Shown: positions 1-9,780 of the stretch, one piece after another
How positions within the stretch are numbered: position 1 is the stretch's first letter
Layout: each line of letters opens with the position of its first letter
Origin: Pseudeuparius sepicola
Taxonomy: Eukaryota; Arthropoda; Insecta; Coleoptera; Anthribidae
Assembly: GCA_963920635.1 (NCBI GenBank)
Contig: OY987304.1
Location: 36,518,365 to 36,582,364, forward strand
Length of the DNA: 64,000 nucleotides
Reading direction: 5' to 3'
The notes under the pieces: generated by a model
The model's database searches: none
Told to the model about the DNA's origin: nothing
The model's input: the letters and a program-made list of their open reading frames with translations, nothing else
Position numbers and translations under genes: made by a program

Positions 1-125
1 TTAATTAATGTTTTTATTGAAAAATACCATTTCATACATTTATGAACGTTGAAATTAAAAAAATTGAATAATATTAACTACAAGTTCTAATTTAAATTTT
101 CTTCTTCTTCATCGTCTTCCAGTCG

Positions 126-470
126 CTATAAAATTTCAAATTTCTCTGTGTTCTCGTCTTTAACGTCATTTGTCTGTTCTTCCAGTATTTCAGGATCAAA
201 AGTAGCGTCTTCATTGATATCACTCTGATATGGTGAACCATTAAGACAAGCTTGCCCATTACACTGGCCGCAAGCTAAGGAGCACTGCAACTCTGCTTTC
301 CCGCATCCACATCCACATCGCGAACCACAATCATTCTCGCAGTTGCAGACTCTTGTGTTAAGCAATTAATTCCTTCGGAGATGGTGGATTTATTGTCATA
401 ACAGGTTCCAGGAATTCATAACGCATTATCCATCCCCAATTCTGGGGTTCTAAATCATGCCCTTACCAAG
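126..470 (-). pseudogene. CXC (tesmin/TSO1-like) domain gene remnant, frameshifted
   Basis: Read on the minus strand, a Cys-rich segment begins VCNCENDCGSRCGCGCGK and continues with LQCSLACGQCNGQACLN, matching the Cys spacing of the tesmin/TSO1-like CXC domain seen in many multicopy arthropod proteins. Just upstream (about 370-470), in a different frame, is the conserved lead-in of that family: an NWGW motif followed by LEPVMTINPPSPKELI. The two parts are separated by a one-base frame change at about 360-365, where the upstream frame runs into TAA. The acidic 40-residue C-terminal extension remains open to 126. No intact start or upstream exons are visible. This is most likely the decayed end of a dispersed, transposon-like gene family; its function is not established. 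The assignment rests on motif recognition, not on a search. Confidence 0.72.
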
Positions 471-1983
471 TCAATATACAATAGAGGTCCGTTGTCCCAG
501 GTATAATTTTTAACGTTTTAAAATAATCTATAAGTTTACGGATTTCAATGAAGATGTACTTATTTTTTATTTTTTACTTAAAATGTAACTAAAGTATTTC
601 CCTTAATAACTTTATAATTACACAAGTAGGTAAGTGTTATTAAATAAATAGATATTGAGTTATTGAAAAAAATTATTAATTATAACATAATAGTTAAGAC
701 TCGATGTACAGCACGTGCGTGGTGATTCAACATTTTGACCCATAAAATGGCTTTTTTCGATCTGTAGCGTTACAAATTTTAATCTAAGTAGATAATTACT
801 CACTTTTTGAGAAAAAAATTAATTAAAAATATTTATCACAATGGCCGTTGTTAGCATTTTCGCAAAAACCTAATGACGGCCATTGTGATAAATATTTTTA
901 AATAATTTTTGTCTCAAAATGTGAGTAATTACTTATAAAATTTGTATTGACCAAAAGTTTTAAATTATACGTGTTACTATAAAATATAAATAAAAATATA
1001 AAAAAAAATGTTTAAACAAAAGTTGTAGAGAATTTAATCCTCTACAATATTTATAAGAATACAAATAGCATAAAACCAATAGGAAACGAGATATTTGCAA
1101 TAAATATGTAAAAAATCGATTTTTTTACCTTTGACCTTGGAATATCTGTAGTCGCGGACACCCTACAAGTAGGTTTTGAGACAATTTTTAGGGAGCCAAA
1201 ATAAAGGTTTATACAAGGTTATAGCTGACTATCTCTCATTCCGAGATACTTGCCCTTATTTGACTAATATTCCTGGACTAACAAGAAAGTTAAAAAAAAA
1301 AACATTTTTTTTTAAACTCACCAGATGCATTAAGAAAGGTCACTAAAGATAGAAGTTAGACGCTGTCTAGGCTTATGTTTATTAAAAGAAGGTAGTCGCA
1401 TTGAAAATTATTTATAAGTAAGAACCTACCTAGCATTTACTTTTATATTGTTGTTTTTTGTTTTTTTTTTGCCAAAATTGGTTAGGTCTTTAAATATAAT
1501 ACATAATAAGTGTTTATAATAACAGTTTTCCTTAAAAAGTGTTAGCAAAATGATTTGCTCTGTAGCAATAAAATTATTTAGTAACGTTGAACGTGACTCT
1601 GGTCATGTTTGTTGTTTGTGGTTAGTGGAGTAGAAGTAGATGAACCTAACCATTATGTAATTGTGTGTAGATGTAAAAAAATAGTAAGCAATGTCCACGA
1701 CTGTTTTTTATTATAACAATAAAAAAAAGCTGTCATAAGTTCTGCATCCAGCGTTTAATTAATTGCCGTGCCTCACGAATTCACCTGACCTTTTAACTGA
1801 TACTTTCAACAAAAAGGCGTTCAGTTGCAAGTACCTGTGGAAGCTAATAGCTATTAGATAAACTACTGTCGTTTCTTTCAAACTAAATGAAAATAACGCT
1901 AATACTCGATTTCATTAGGTAATGCAATACTTTTAAAATTAGGTACCTATTTAATAAAACTTGCTAGAAGTGATGGAAAATAT
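471..1983. other. Intergenic AT-rich stretch
   Basis: No coding region is recognised. It holds the inverted-repeat element at 771-946. The right edge lies directly downstream of the minus-strand gene at 1984-2940. Confidence 0.5.
771..946. mobile_element. Small hairpin MITE-like element
   Basis: The two halves are near-perfect reverse complements. The left arm runs from TACAAATTTT through TAATTACTCAC and TTTATCACAATGGCCGT. The right arm is ACGGCCATTGTGATAAA through GTGAGTAATTA and ends AAAATTTGTA. The loop is only about 20 bases (around 850-875). No coding capacity. Inference: a non-autonomous inverted-repeat element; no clear target duplication was identified. Confidence 0.7.
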
Positions 1984-1988
1984 TTATT
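1983..1988 (-). terminator. Polyadenylation signal overlapping the stop codon
   Basis: On the minus strand the final Gln codon and stop read CAATAAATA, so AATAAA begins one base before the TAA. A second AATAAA-like run lies about 30 bases downstream (around 1951-1957, TTTATTAAA context). Consistent with a very short 3' UTR for the 318-aa gene. Confidence 0.5.
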
Positions 1989-2940
1989 GCTGTTGGGTGG
2001 GATCATGGAAATCTTCATCTTCTTCGTTTTCTTGTGGATTCCAAACACTTGCAACCAGATAATTCACCTTTCCGAAAACTTTATCTTTCGCGCATCCAAC
2101 TTCGTGCATCATTGCTTGATTCTGACTTAAGAAATCATTCTCTGCTTTTTTCTGAAATTTGGACAAATTATTCTGTATAGCGTTTTCTATGTCTGGATCA
2201 GCAAGCTGGTTAGTATTATTTGATAAATTTTCAGGTACATTGAACTGTGTGTTTAATAGTTCGTTTATTTTGTTTGCAATTTTTTCCTTGGTTTCTTCTA
2301 CCGTTTTATTTGTTTGCAAGTACTGCTTCAAAAAATCTTCTCTCAATTTTTGTTGGTAGAACTCGATGGAATGTTTAACATCTTGCTCTGCTTCTATCTC
2401 CTCCGCAGTTTTTGTGTGAGGAGCAAATGGTAGATTCTCGGGAATTCTATCTACATCTAGTTTCATTTTTCTATTTGAGTAAGAAAAATCTTCTTGAGCC
2501 TTATCTTTTACGTATTCTAATATGGAAATGGCGGCTCTACCGAAATCTGTATCAGTATTCGTGCCTATATCTCTTAGGGCGCTCGACATAAATTGTTTCG
2601 GTAAATTCTTGGCCTCTTCTACTTGGACGTGGGTTTCATCGTTCATCTTCTGAAAGTCTTTCTTCGCGAGATACTTAAGCGTAGTAATAGCGTCTTTTAC
2701 TTGCTCCTCCTTAGCTGCTAGCTTGCTGGTCTGTCGAAACACCTCAGATACTTGCCGTTTGGTTGCATTTACCGTTTCTTGCACTTCGTTAAAGCTGGAT
2801 GTAGCTTTCGCTTTAATTTGGTCGACTTCTTTATAGACATTGCTGAATGGGTTGTTGCTCTCTGAAGTGGTATCACGTATTTCGATATTGTTAGTGACAT
2901 CTAGGGTGGCATTCTGTGCATCTGATGAAGCATTTTCCAT
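1984..2940 (-). CDS. Uncharacterised 318-aa repeat-helical protein with acidic tail
   Basis: An uninterrupted frame of 318 codons; the function is not recognised. The ATG at 2940 has G at -3 and G at +4, a reasonable initiation context. The stop codon overlaps an AATAAA signal (CAATAAATA), which supports a real 3' end. There is no signal peptide or membrane segment; composition is rich in Lys, Glu, Asn and Gln and strongly helix-forming. Residues 1-29 are a polar Asn/Ser/Thr head, followed by an NPF tripeptide (30-32), the kind of motif bound by EH domains. A degenerate unit of the form K-A-x-x-D-F-x3-N...V-x2-A-K recurs near residues 45, 91, 147, 198 and 265. The C-terminus (301-318) is acidic, with EDEDF, and ends in QQQ. 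It contains only one Cys (283). Alternatives are a divergent lipid-droplet or LEA-like coiled protein, or the large exon of a gene with untranslated upstream exons. It is the only intact, non-transposon frame in the window. Confidence 0.75.
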   Translation of the reverse strand: MENASSDAQNATLDVTNNIEIRDTTSESNNPFSNVYKEVDQIKAKATSSFNEVQETVNATKRQVSEVFRQTSKLAAKEEQVKDAITTLKYLAKKDFQKMNDETHVQVEEAKNLPKQFMSSALRDIGTNTDTDFGRAAISILEYVKDKAQEDFSYSNRKMKLDVDRIPENLPFAPHTKTAEEIEAEQDVKHSIEFYQQKLREDFLKQYLQTNKTVEETKEKIANKINELLNTQFNVPENLSNNTNQLADPDIENAIQNNLSKFQKKAENDFLSQNQAMMHEVGCAKDKVFGKVNYLVASVWNPQENEEDEDFHDPTQQQ

Positions 2941-4078
2941 AACAATGAATTTTGATGAAATGATAATATTATGACCGCGTTGAATGATTTGACATAAATT
3001 ATTATGACATGTTAAAATGTCTACCGGATGTGGCTTTATAGTTAATGTGTACAGAAACTATGAAAAAAGTTGGTGACATTGACAAACTCTGTAGAATATG
3101 CCTAAAAACGTGGGGGTTGGCCTTTCAGTATCTTCGTAAAACAGAACTAAAGTTTTCGCAATAGGAGCCTAATGAAGAACTTTTCATTAACATACGTAAC
3201 CAAAGCGCCTCGTTGCATCTGGTTAAGTACCCACTTTGAAATGGCTTTGTCTGCGTGGAAGAGACAAACGCCAGGCGCTTATATTTTAAACAACACTGCG
3301 CGAGCAAAGTTGTGAATAGTAAACAAAGACCTCATACAAACCATCTGATAAGAATAATTCAGTACAACTAGCAATTAGTGAAGGGTAAATATTTAAGCGA
3401 ACCGTAATTTTGCTCCATGCCGAGCGAAACACGAACTGCGAGCACATAATGCGACAGCCGAGTTAATTTTTCAGGGCGAGTTTCTGAAATTTGGGGCTGC
3501 GGAATTGGACATTTCATAGCGGAGAAATAAGAAGAATGCAAACTTTGTTCGGTTTTTGCGAAAAAGTTACGTTTCAGGGTATTTGTTAAACAAAATATTT
3601 CCCTTAAAAAAGTTATTCGTTTTTTGTCAGAAAAAAATCTATGTGAAAATTGCAAACAGTTCGTTGCAAATTCTCATCTAATTGAAAAGTACAGAGATTA
3701 AAATAGACTTTGGGTCTGCAGATACGGTTAGGGAAATAAAAACTTGACCTTTGGATATTACAGAGTTATATTTGCGAAGCTAAATCGAATTTTAACCAAA
3801 TTTCCTTTTGCTACTTGTCGATGTCGATATGCCTGTGATATGCCTAATTCCATGAAAATTCAATTTTAACTTCAATCAATGTAAGCATGGTCGCTGGAAA
3901 TATTTTTTTGTCACTTACACCTGCTCTCGCACCTATACTAAAATCAAATAACTCTTAAGCCTGATGTAAACAAGAACGGTTGCGTTGAGATATTCGCCCG
4001 AGCCGCACTGGGGCATGACTTTTATTTAATTTTACTTTTACAGTAATTGTTTAGGTCAACATATTTCGAAAAAAATTA
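2941..4078. other. Upstream flank of the 318-aa gene, no feature recognised
   Basis: This should contain the minus-strand promoter, but no convincing TATA or initiator could be singled out. Short open frames here (about 60-95 codons) show no recognisable domain. Confidence 0.35.
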
Positions 4079-4254
4079 CAGTAAAACCTCTCCTTGCGGA
4101 CACCTCTATTAAGAGGACACCTCCTTTAAACGGAATATTTTTTTGTATTTGATTTCATTTTGTTGTTTTTCTATGCACTCTATTAGGCGGACACCTCTAA
4201 TAAGCGGACAAATCCAACGGAACCGCGAGTGTCCGGTTATGAGAGATTTCACTG
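4079..4254. mobile_element. pogo/Tigger-like MITE
   Basis: The termini are CAGTAAAACCTCTC and GAGAGATTTCACTG, imperfect inverted repeats flanked on both sides by TA (4077-4078 and 4255-4256). The interior carries repeated GCGGACACCTCTA motifs in both arms, the typical look of pogo/Tigger-derived ends. It is 176 bp and has no coding capacity. Confidence 0.75.
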
Positions 4255-6786
4255 TATTTGCTTAAATAAAATGTTTCAAAACATCGATAAAATTATTTGT
4301 GGCAGTGTCTAAATAGCTGAAAAAAACAAGATAAAACCTCATAAATACGCTTTTGCGATTGAATACATCGCTGTTGCCAGACGCCCTGATATTTCATGGC
4401 CTATTGTCCAATCGCCTTATTTCGTGGAACGTCATCGAACACGTGCTTTTATTTACTCCAGGCGTAAGAGTTACTTGATTTTAGTATAGACTGGGACATA
4501 TTGTGTGAGGTCATCAAACTAAGCTAATATAATCATAATCTCAAATGTTGAAAACAAAACCTTCATATAAGCATAGACAAAGCTACATAAAGCTACACAT
4601 AGACTGTCAGAACCATTGTTGAAATTTACGCACGCTACACCAAACATTTTTCATAAAATTTTATATATAAACTAATAACTTAATTAAAATAATTATACCT
4701 CAACTTAGTATGGAGTCTCGGAAATGTAAGGCAGTACAATTTATCTGTTTTAATTTGTTTTCGCACCAAAAATAAAGTATAAAAGTTGGCGCAGCGGGAT
4801 GTATTGTGGACGGTTTCAACAATGCTTCTGACTATATATATAATATGGCCCCTTTAGTCTAATGATATAAGTCAGAATTCCTCTGATATTCTCTGCTAAA
4901 TTATATACCCATAAAAATGCACATAAAAATGCCAATTTGCCCTAGAATCCTAAAAACCTAAAAGAAGAAAACTGAGGGATTTTTCCATGAAAAATCTACC
5001 ACATAGCTAATGAGAAAAAGTTCGCTTTTGTTCTTAAATTTATACTTTCTACAGTTAATTTTGTCATTTACATTATTTACAACCAATCCCAACAATAATT
5101 GGGGCTTTAAGAGAAGATTATAAATACTATACGTATATCCTGGTCAAATTCTCCCCAAAATTATTCCACATGACTTTATTTTTAATAACCAAATGAAATG
5201 AAATTTTGTTATCCGCTATACCTACATCAGTTGGGTTTAGTCCCTTTTTAAAAACAGGTTCGCCTAGGTGTGCCCATTTGGGAAAGCTTATTCGTGAAAA
5301 ATATAACTTTCACAAGTGATTCACAGGCTGAAAACATTTTTTTCTTTAAATCCTTCAAATCCTGTGCTTGAATGAACTGTAAAATAAAATTGTCCCGTGT
5401 AATTCCATACAATGAATCTAGTGTGCCTCCGTAGCTGCTATTTGCTTTTCTAATAAAATAACACAATTTTTTTTTGTGATGTGCAAATATTATAATTTCA
5501 ACCATCCCTCCACTTTGTTCTAGCTTATCTTTGATGGAACCAATAATTATTATTTGAACTTTAAAAATTCGACGAAAATTATCTCCCAGGCATCAGTTTC
5601 CGCATTTCCTTCGCCATCTCAACCATTTTAGGGGCTGCAATCTAATTACCATCGGGCCTTTCCACCTTAAATTATTTACAATCCTCGGAAGCCTTTCTTG
5701 GAGTGCAGTTCCAATAAAGCCAGAGGTCACCATAGCGTTTAAATGCGAACACATAAAAGCTTCTAAGGCGCCATAATCCCCAATTCAGTCGACGCGGGTG
5801 GACGTTTTTTCTGAAAATAGACACACTGGACAAATTGAGTCGAAATAAAGAGTGAAATTTTAGCGCGATGTAGAATTTGTTTTAATTTTCAGGCAATTTC
5901 TTGAAAAATTTTAACTATAAAAATAATGTGGTTAATTTTACCCTAGAATTATTGGGAAGCCAGTATTGCGTTTTGACCTTGATTCGACTGGCGGTGTTAC
6001 CATATTTTGCAAAGGTTTGAAAGTATTTAGGACTATCTTTTAACCTTCAATAGATTATAAACATTCCCATTTGCCCGCATCGTAACAGTCAAAAACTGTC
6101 TGCTTTTAAACCAAAATTTCTCAAATATTTTTGCATCTGATGTCTTGTACTTTCTACTCTCCTACTCTACTAACATAGCTCCAGCTACCAACCGACTAAA
6201 TTTGTTATTTAACTGACCACACAATCATTAATATCGACAAATGCATAAAATAGTAGGTAGGTATAGAACTGCTAAAGTCACTTGAAACAGCATAAAAAAC
6301 TCTGATTGGCGTCACAAAAAGAACACAGAACATAAGCGTCACGCATCAGTTTTCAAAAATATACATATTATACAAGCAACATAGCATTTCACTTTTAAGT
6401 TTTTTTTAGGTTTAGTTTTTTTTTAGGTTTAGGTTTTCGTCAAACACAACGTAAAAGTTAAGGCACCACATAATATTGTCAAAAGCTCTCTAAAAAGCCA
6501 TTTCGATTATAACTATTTACGCAAGTATATCGTAAGATCTGTGAAATTATGGCACGCCTATCCACCGCATTTCGCTGCACAAGTGGCCAGCCGTCGAACA
6601 GTGTAACCCCATGCAAGGATTGGTGATATTATATTAAGCGGGCATGCTGTCACTTGTCTTTACTACAATATCTATCTTCTCTGTCTCCTTCATCTATTTT
6701 TACTACTAATACCAGGTTCGGCTTAATATGGTTACTATTGGTTAGTCTCGTATTTTATTGGCGAGGCGCCTGTTCTCGAGATACCC
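4255..6786. other. Unassigned AT-rich intergenic DNA
   Basis: No gene or complete element recognised. At 6274-6297 there is a short copy of the terminal sequence of the element at 6787-7223 (AAGTCACTTGAAACAGCAT). At 6405-6440 there is a small repeat of T-runs followed by TTTAGG. Confidence 0.35.
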
Positions 6787-7223
6787 TGGTAAAACATAAA
6801 TGAAATCACTTGGAACACACTGATATACGGGGCGCGATCTATTTCATAGCATTTACCACGCTCTGCTACTGGCAAAAACACCAGACTTATGAGCAGAAGT
6901 CACCCGTATTAAATTCAAAGGTTTTTATGCGGTCGACGTCGACCTAGTCAAGGAGGCAGCCAATAAGAAAGCGAGCATAGCGATTTGATTGGTCGGCGTT
7001 TCGAAGATCCACGGAGCAGGTGTCGACGTCAGGCCAGTTGTTACGGATTTAGTTTTGTGTATAGATTTTTGTGTGGTGTTGTTTTGTGTGAAACAAAATT
7101 ATTGGTTTGCTTTTGTTATTATTTTAAAGTTTATTTTATTCTTTTTTAGAGCATTTAAATAAAATTTTTATAATATTATTAAGGGCTGCTTTTATGCTGT
7201 TCCAAGTGACTTCATTTATACCA
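6787..7223. mobile_element. MITE-like element with ~28-bp inverted ends
   Basis: The left end TGGTAAAACATAAATGAAAT plus CACTTGGAACA is matched in inverse orientation by TGTTCCAAGTGACTTCATTT plus ATACCA at the right. A related single end occurs at 6274-6297. The centre (about 6930-7030) is less AT-rich and holds two GTCGACGTC motifs. No coding region. Confidence 0.5.
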
Positions 7224-8311
7224 TACCTTAAATGAGATTTTCCTCTTTCTACATAATCTAATTTTAGAAGCATAAAAATAGTGTATGGCAATGTTTTGAC
7301 TTTATTTTTATACATTTGTATACAAACATACTTACAAATCCACAGAAGAATAGGTACTATATGTTCTGCTTGTCTTCATACTGGCGAGTGAATTTACACA
7401 CAAGACACTTACCTGAAAAAAGAGGTTTTTCTTGAAAATATATAAACAATAGACAGGAAGAAAACGAAAAGATACAATTTTCTTCCAAATTTTATCAGAT
7501 TTAATTTTGTGTATAGTATTGTTTTCGCTAGGACCAACCATTATCGAGATATAAGCAAAAAACCAAAAACAGAGACACATTTAGGGAACTTCTGAAGTTA
7601 GCTCCTATCGTAGAGCTGGGGGACTTTTCGTATACTCGTCTCCAAAGACATTTGAGTACAGCCCAAAATTCAAAAAAGGTGCGCACAAAATTCTGGCTAC
7701 AACCGATTTCTTGACTGGGCTAATACACCACTCTCATTTGACACTGGGGTGGGGAAGTGATATATTTTTTTTTCGTAACTAACAGGGCTCCTCGCACATT
7801 TAACTTACGCTTTCGGGCATGCTGGCGAGTATGTATCTAAAGTACGGTTCACGAATTATGGCGTGGACGTCATCAATTTTGTATCAATCGGAGACACACG
7901 ATCTATTCTTATACGCCCAGAACTGATTTACTACATACACCCTTTTGCCTTTGATTAGTTGACATACATACGTTCGGCTGACTTCAATACGTCCGTGCAT
8001 GTGTCAGACAAAGACGCCAATAGGTCTTATATTGTAGAGTTCATAACCGCCGACCCCGGAAGGATATGTCACTGTCACAGCATAAATTTAGAAATTCTGT
8101 GATTTTGTGCGTATTTGTAAGAATTTTCTTTGTTTTCAAGTTTGGCTCTTAGTTTTTACTTGTTCTTGTTGTGGATTATTTTGCTCTAAGTTTTGTAATA
8201 TCTGTTACTGAGGACCACTTTTACCAGTTCACGCAGTCCAAGAGGTAAATTGCAAACATTATGGCAGACATGGCAGTAGATATAGTGATTAGGGAATGAA
8301 ATATTTTTCAG
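7224..8311. other. Unassigned intergenic DNA
   Basis: No recognised domain in any frame. An ATG-initiated short frame at 8261 (MADMAVDIV...) stops after 13 codons, directly before the exon-like segment that follows. Confidence 0.3.
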
Positions 8312-8473
8312 CGTGTTTCTCAAGTTCAAGAGAGCAGAGGGTCAAGATGGTCCCCAGGAAAACCCACTTACTTCTGCCTCGAAATATGGACCTCGACAAA
8401 AACACAAAATCACGGACTTGCCAGAGGAAACGAAAATGGAAATCAGAAATGTTATTTATAATATGTATTCAGA
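8312..8473 (+). pseudogene. Possible orphan exon of a transposon-type protein
   Basis: Bounded on the left by a pyrimidine-rich acceptor-like ATTTTTCAG and on the right by a donor-like GTAAGT. Between them one frame is fully open and reads, in part, KITDLPEETKMEIRN and VIYNMYSES. This pattern (basic stretch, then acidic, then I-R-x-x-I-Y-x-M-Y) resembles the N-terminal segment of multicopy arthropod DDE-type proteins. No continuing exon was recognised downstream before the repeats at 8945. It may be a stranded 5' exon of a decayed element or simply a chance open frame. Confidence 0.3.
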
Positions 8474-8944
8474 AAGTAAGTTTGCATTCTAGTTGAATTC
8501 GGTATGTGTGTATGTTAAATGTTAAGTTTTCTTTCGGTTTGCTATTAAAGCGTGTTTTTTTAGTTTTTTAAACTATATTTTTTAGGAAATTTATTTTTGG
8601 TTTGATGTATCTGTTATTAACATACCTATGTACTTTATCTGCGTTCATATATTTATTTTGAAATTTGTTTATTTACCATGGAGGTGGTCAAGCTATCGTT
8701 TGTATTAAATAGTCAATATATTTATATTCTTTGTGTTTGATAAATTCTTAAAAGATGTGGTCAAAATTTTGATTTTGGATTTAGTTGTATCTACTTATCT
8801 TTTGTCTTTATAACATCCTTTTAGTTAGCTACGTACATACATAGTTAGCAACATACCCATACATTGCTATAACTGGATAGTCAGACTATCACTTTACAAT
8901 TTCAAGGCATGTAAAATGTATACAGGATGATTTTTTTAGGTCTA
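8474..8944. other. Unassigned AT-rich DNA
   Basis: If the preceding segment is an exon, this would be its intron. No partner exon identified. Confidence 0.3.
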
Positions 8945-9108
8945 CCACCGCGATTTTCTCGCTTATTTTGCGCCCTACAAAAAAAGCGTAAGAAACAAAA
9001 ATGTTTCAATTTTGGACAGCTAAGTGGTGCTGCAAAAGAAATCGGCATCCATGGCCAACTTGTCGCGCAATATTAAAAAAACCTCAAATTGAGCAAAACT
9101 ATTAATAG
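8945..9108. repeat. Diverged direct repeat, copy 1
   Basis: Begins with CGCGATTTTCTCGCTTATTT and is matched by 9268-9420 in the same orientation through conserved blocks such as CAATTTTGG and AAAAAAACTT/CCTCAAAT. The two copies are about 320 bp apart. Nature unknown. Confidence 0.55.
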
Positions 9109-9267
9109 CCGTGGAATGTTGATTTTAAGAGACAGAGGAAAACTTTTTTATTGAAAATTGATGGCACTAAGAAGCTTTATCCATCCATGTAGTCAGATAG
9201 TTTCAGCAAATTACACAGGGTCTTCGGCTCTCTTGAGGTTAGAAAATTTTTTTGTTTATTTCTTATT

Positions 9268-9420
9268 AAGCGATTTTCTCGCTTATTTTAGGCCGCACAG
9301 AAAATAAGTAAGAAAACAAAATATGGCAATTTTGGCCAGCGAGGCGACTTAAAAAAAGGAATGGCCTCCAAGCCCAACTTTTCGCGGTGTACTAAAAAAA
9401 CTTTAAATCGACAAAAAATT
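9268..9420. repeat. Diverged direct repeat, copy 2
   Basis: Second copy of 8945-9108, starting GCGATTTTCTCGCTTATTTT. Between and after the copies are oppositely oriented CTTCGGCTCTCTTGAG (about 9222) and CTCAAGAGAGCCGAAG (about 9427), so the pair probably belongs to one decayed inverted-repeat element. Confidence 0.55.
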
Positions 9421-9587
9421 TCATGGTCTCAAGAGAGCCGAAGATAATGATAAAGAATTACGCGAATCTATTGTGAAGTTTAACAGGTTCCTCTTTTATA
9501 ATATTCTACTCGATGGCTATACGTCTTTCTCTACACACTATTAAAAGCTATCGGCGAGGTTTCAAGGACCTCCGACTGTGTTCATTT

Positions 9588-9780
9588 TTTCGTAATCCCA
9601 CGCCGCCATGCGGCGGTGCACGCAACAGATCTACACGGCCGGATATCATGGCGGGAATTATGACGTATTGCTGAATAATTTCACACGTCATGTCACCCCG
9701 GGGCCTGGGGCGTTTCCATATTTATGAGCACGTTTCCGTGGGTGGCTTGGAGGGATATGACTGGCCCGACACCACCACCT
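9588..9780. promoter_or_regulatory. GC-rich island, candidate conserved noncoding element
   Basis: A compositional island in AT-rich surroundings. It contains CCATGCGGCGG, CCCCGGGGCCTGGGGCG and palindromic ATGACGTATT/CACACGTCATG motifs. No open frame of note and no repeat partner in the window. Inference only: such islands often mark regulatory elements, but an unrecognised transposon fragment is equally possible. Confidence 0.25.

Noticed and set aside
6405..6440. Possible interstitial telomere repeat (TTTAGG-like)
   Set aside because: Only two or three copies separated by variable T-runs; the insect telomere unit TTAGG is not present in tandem.
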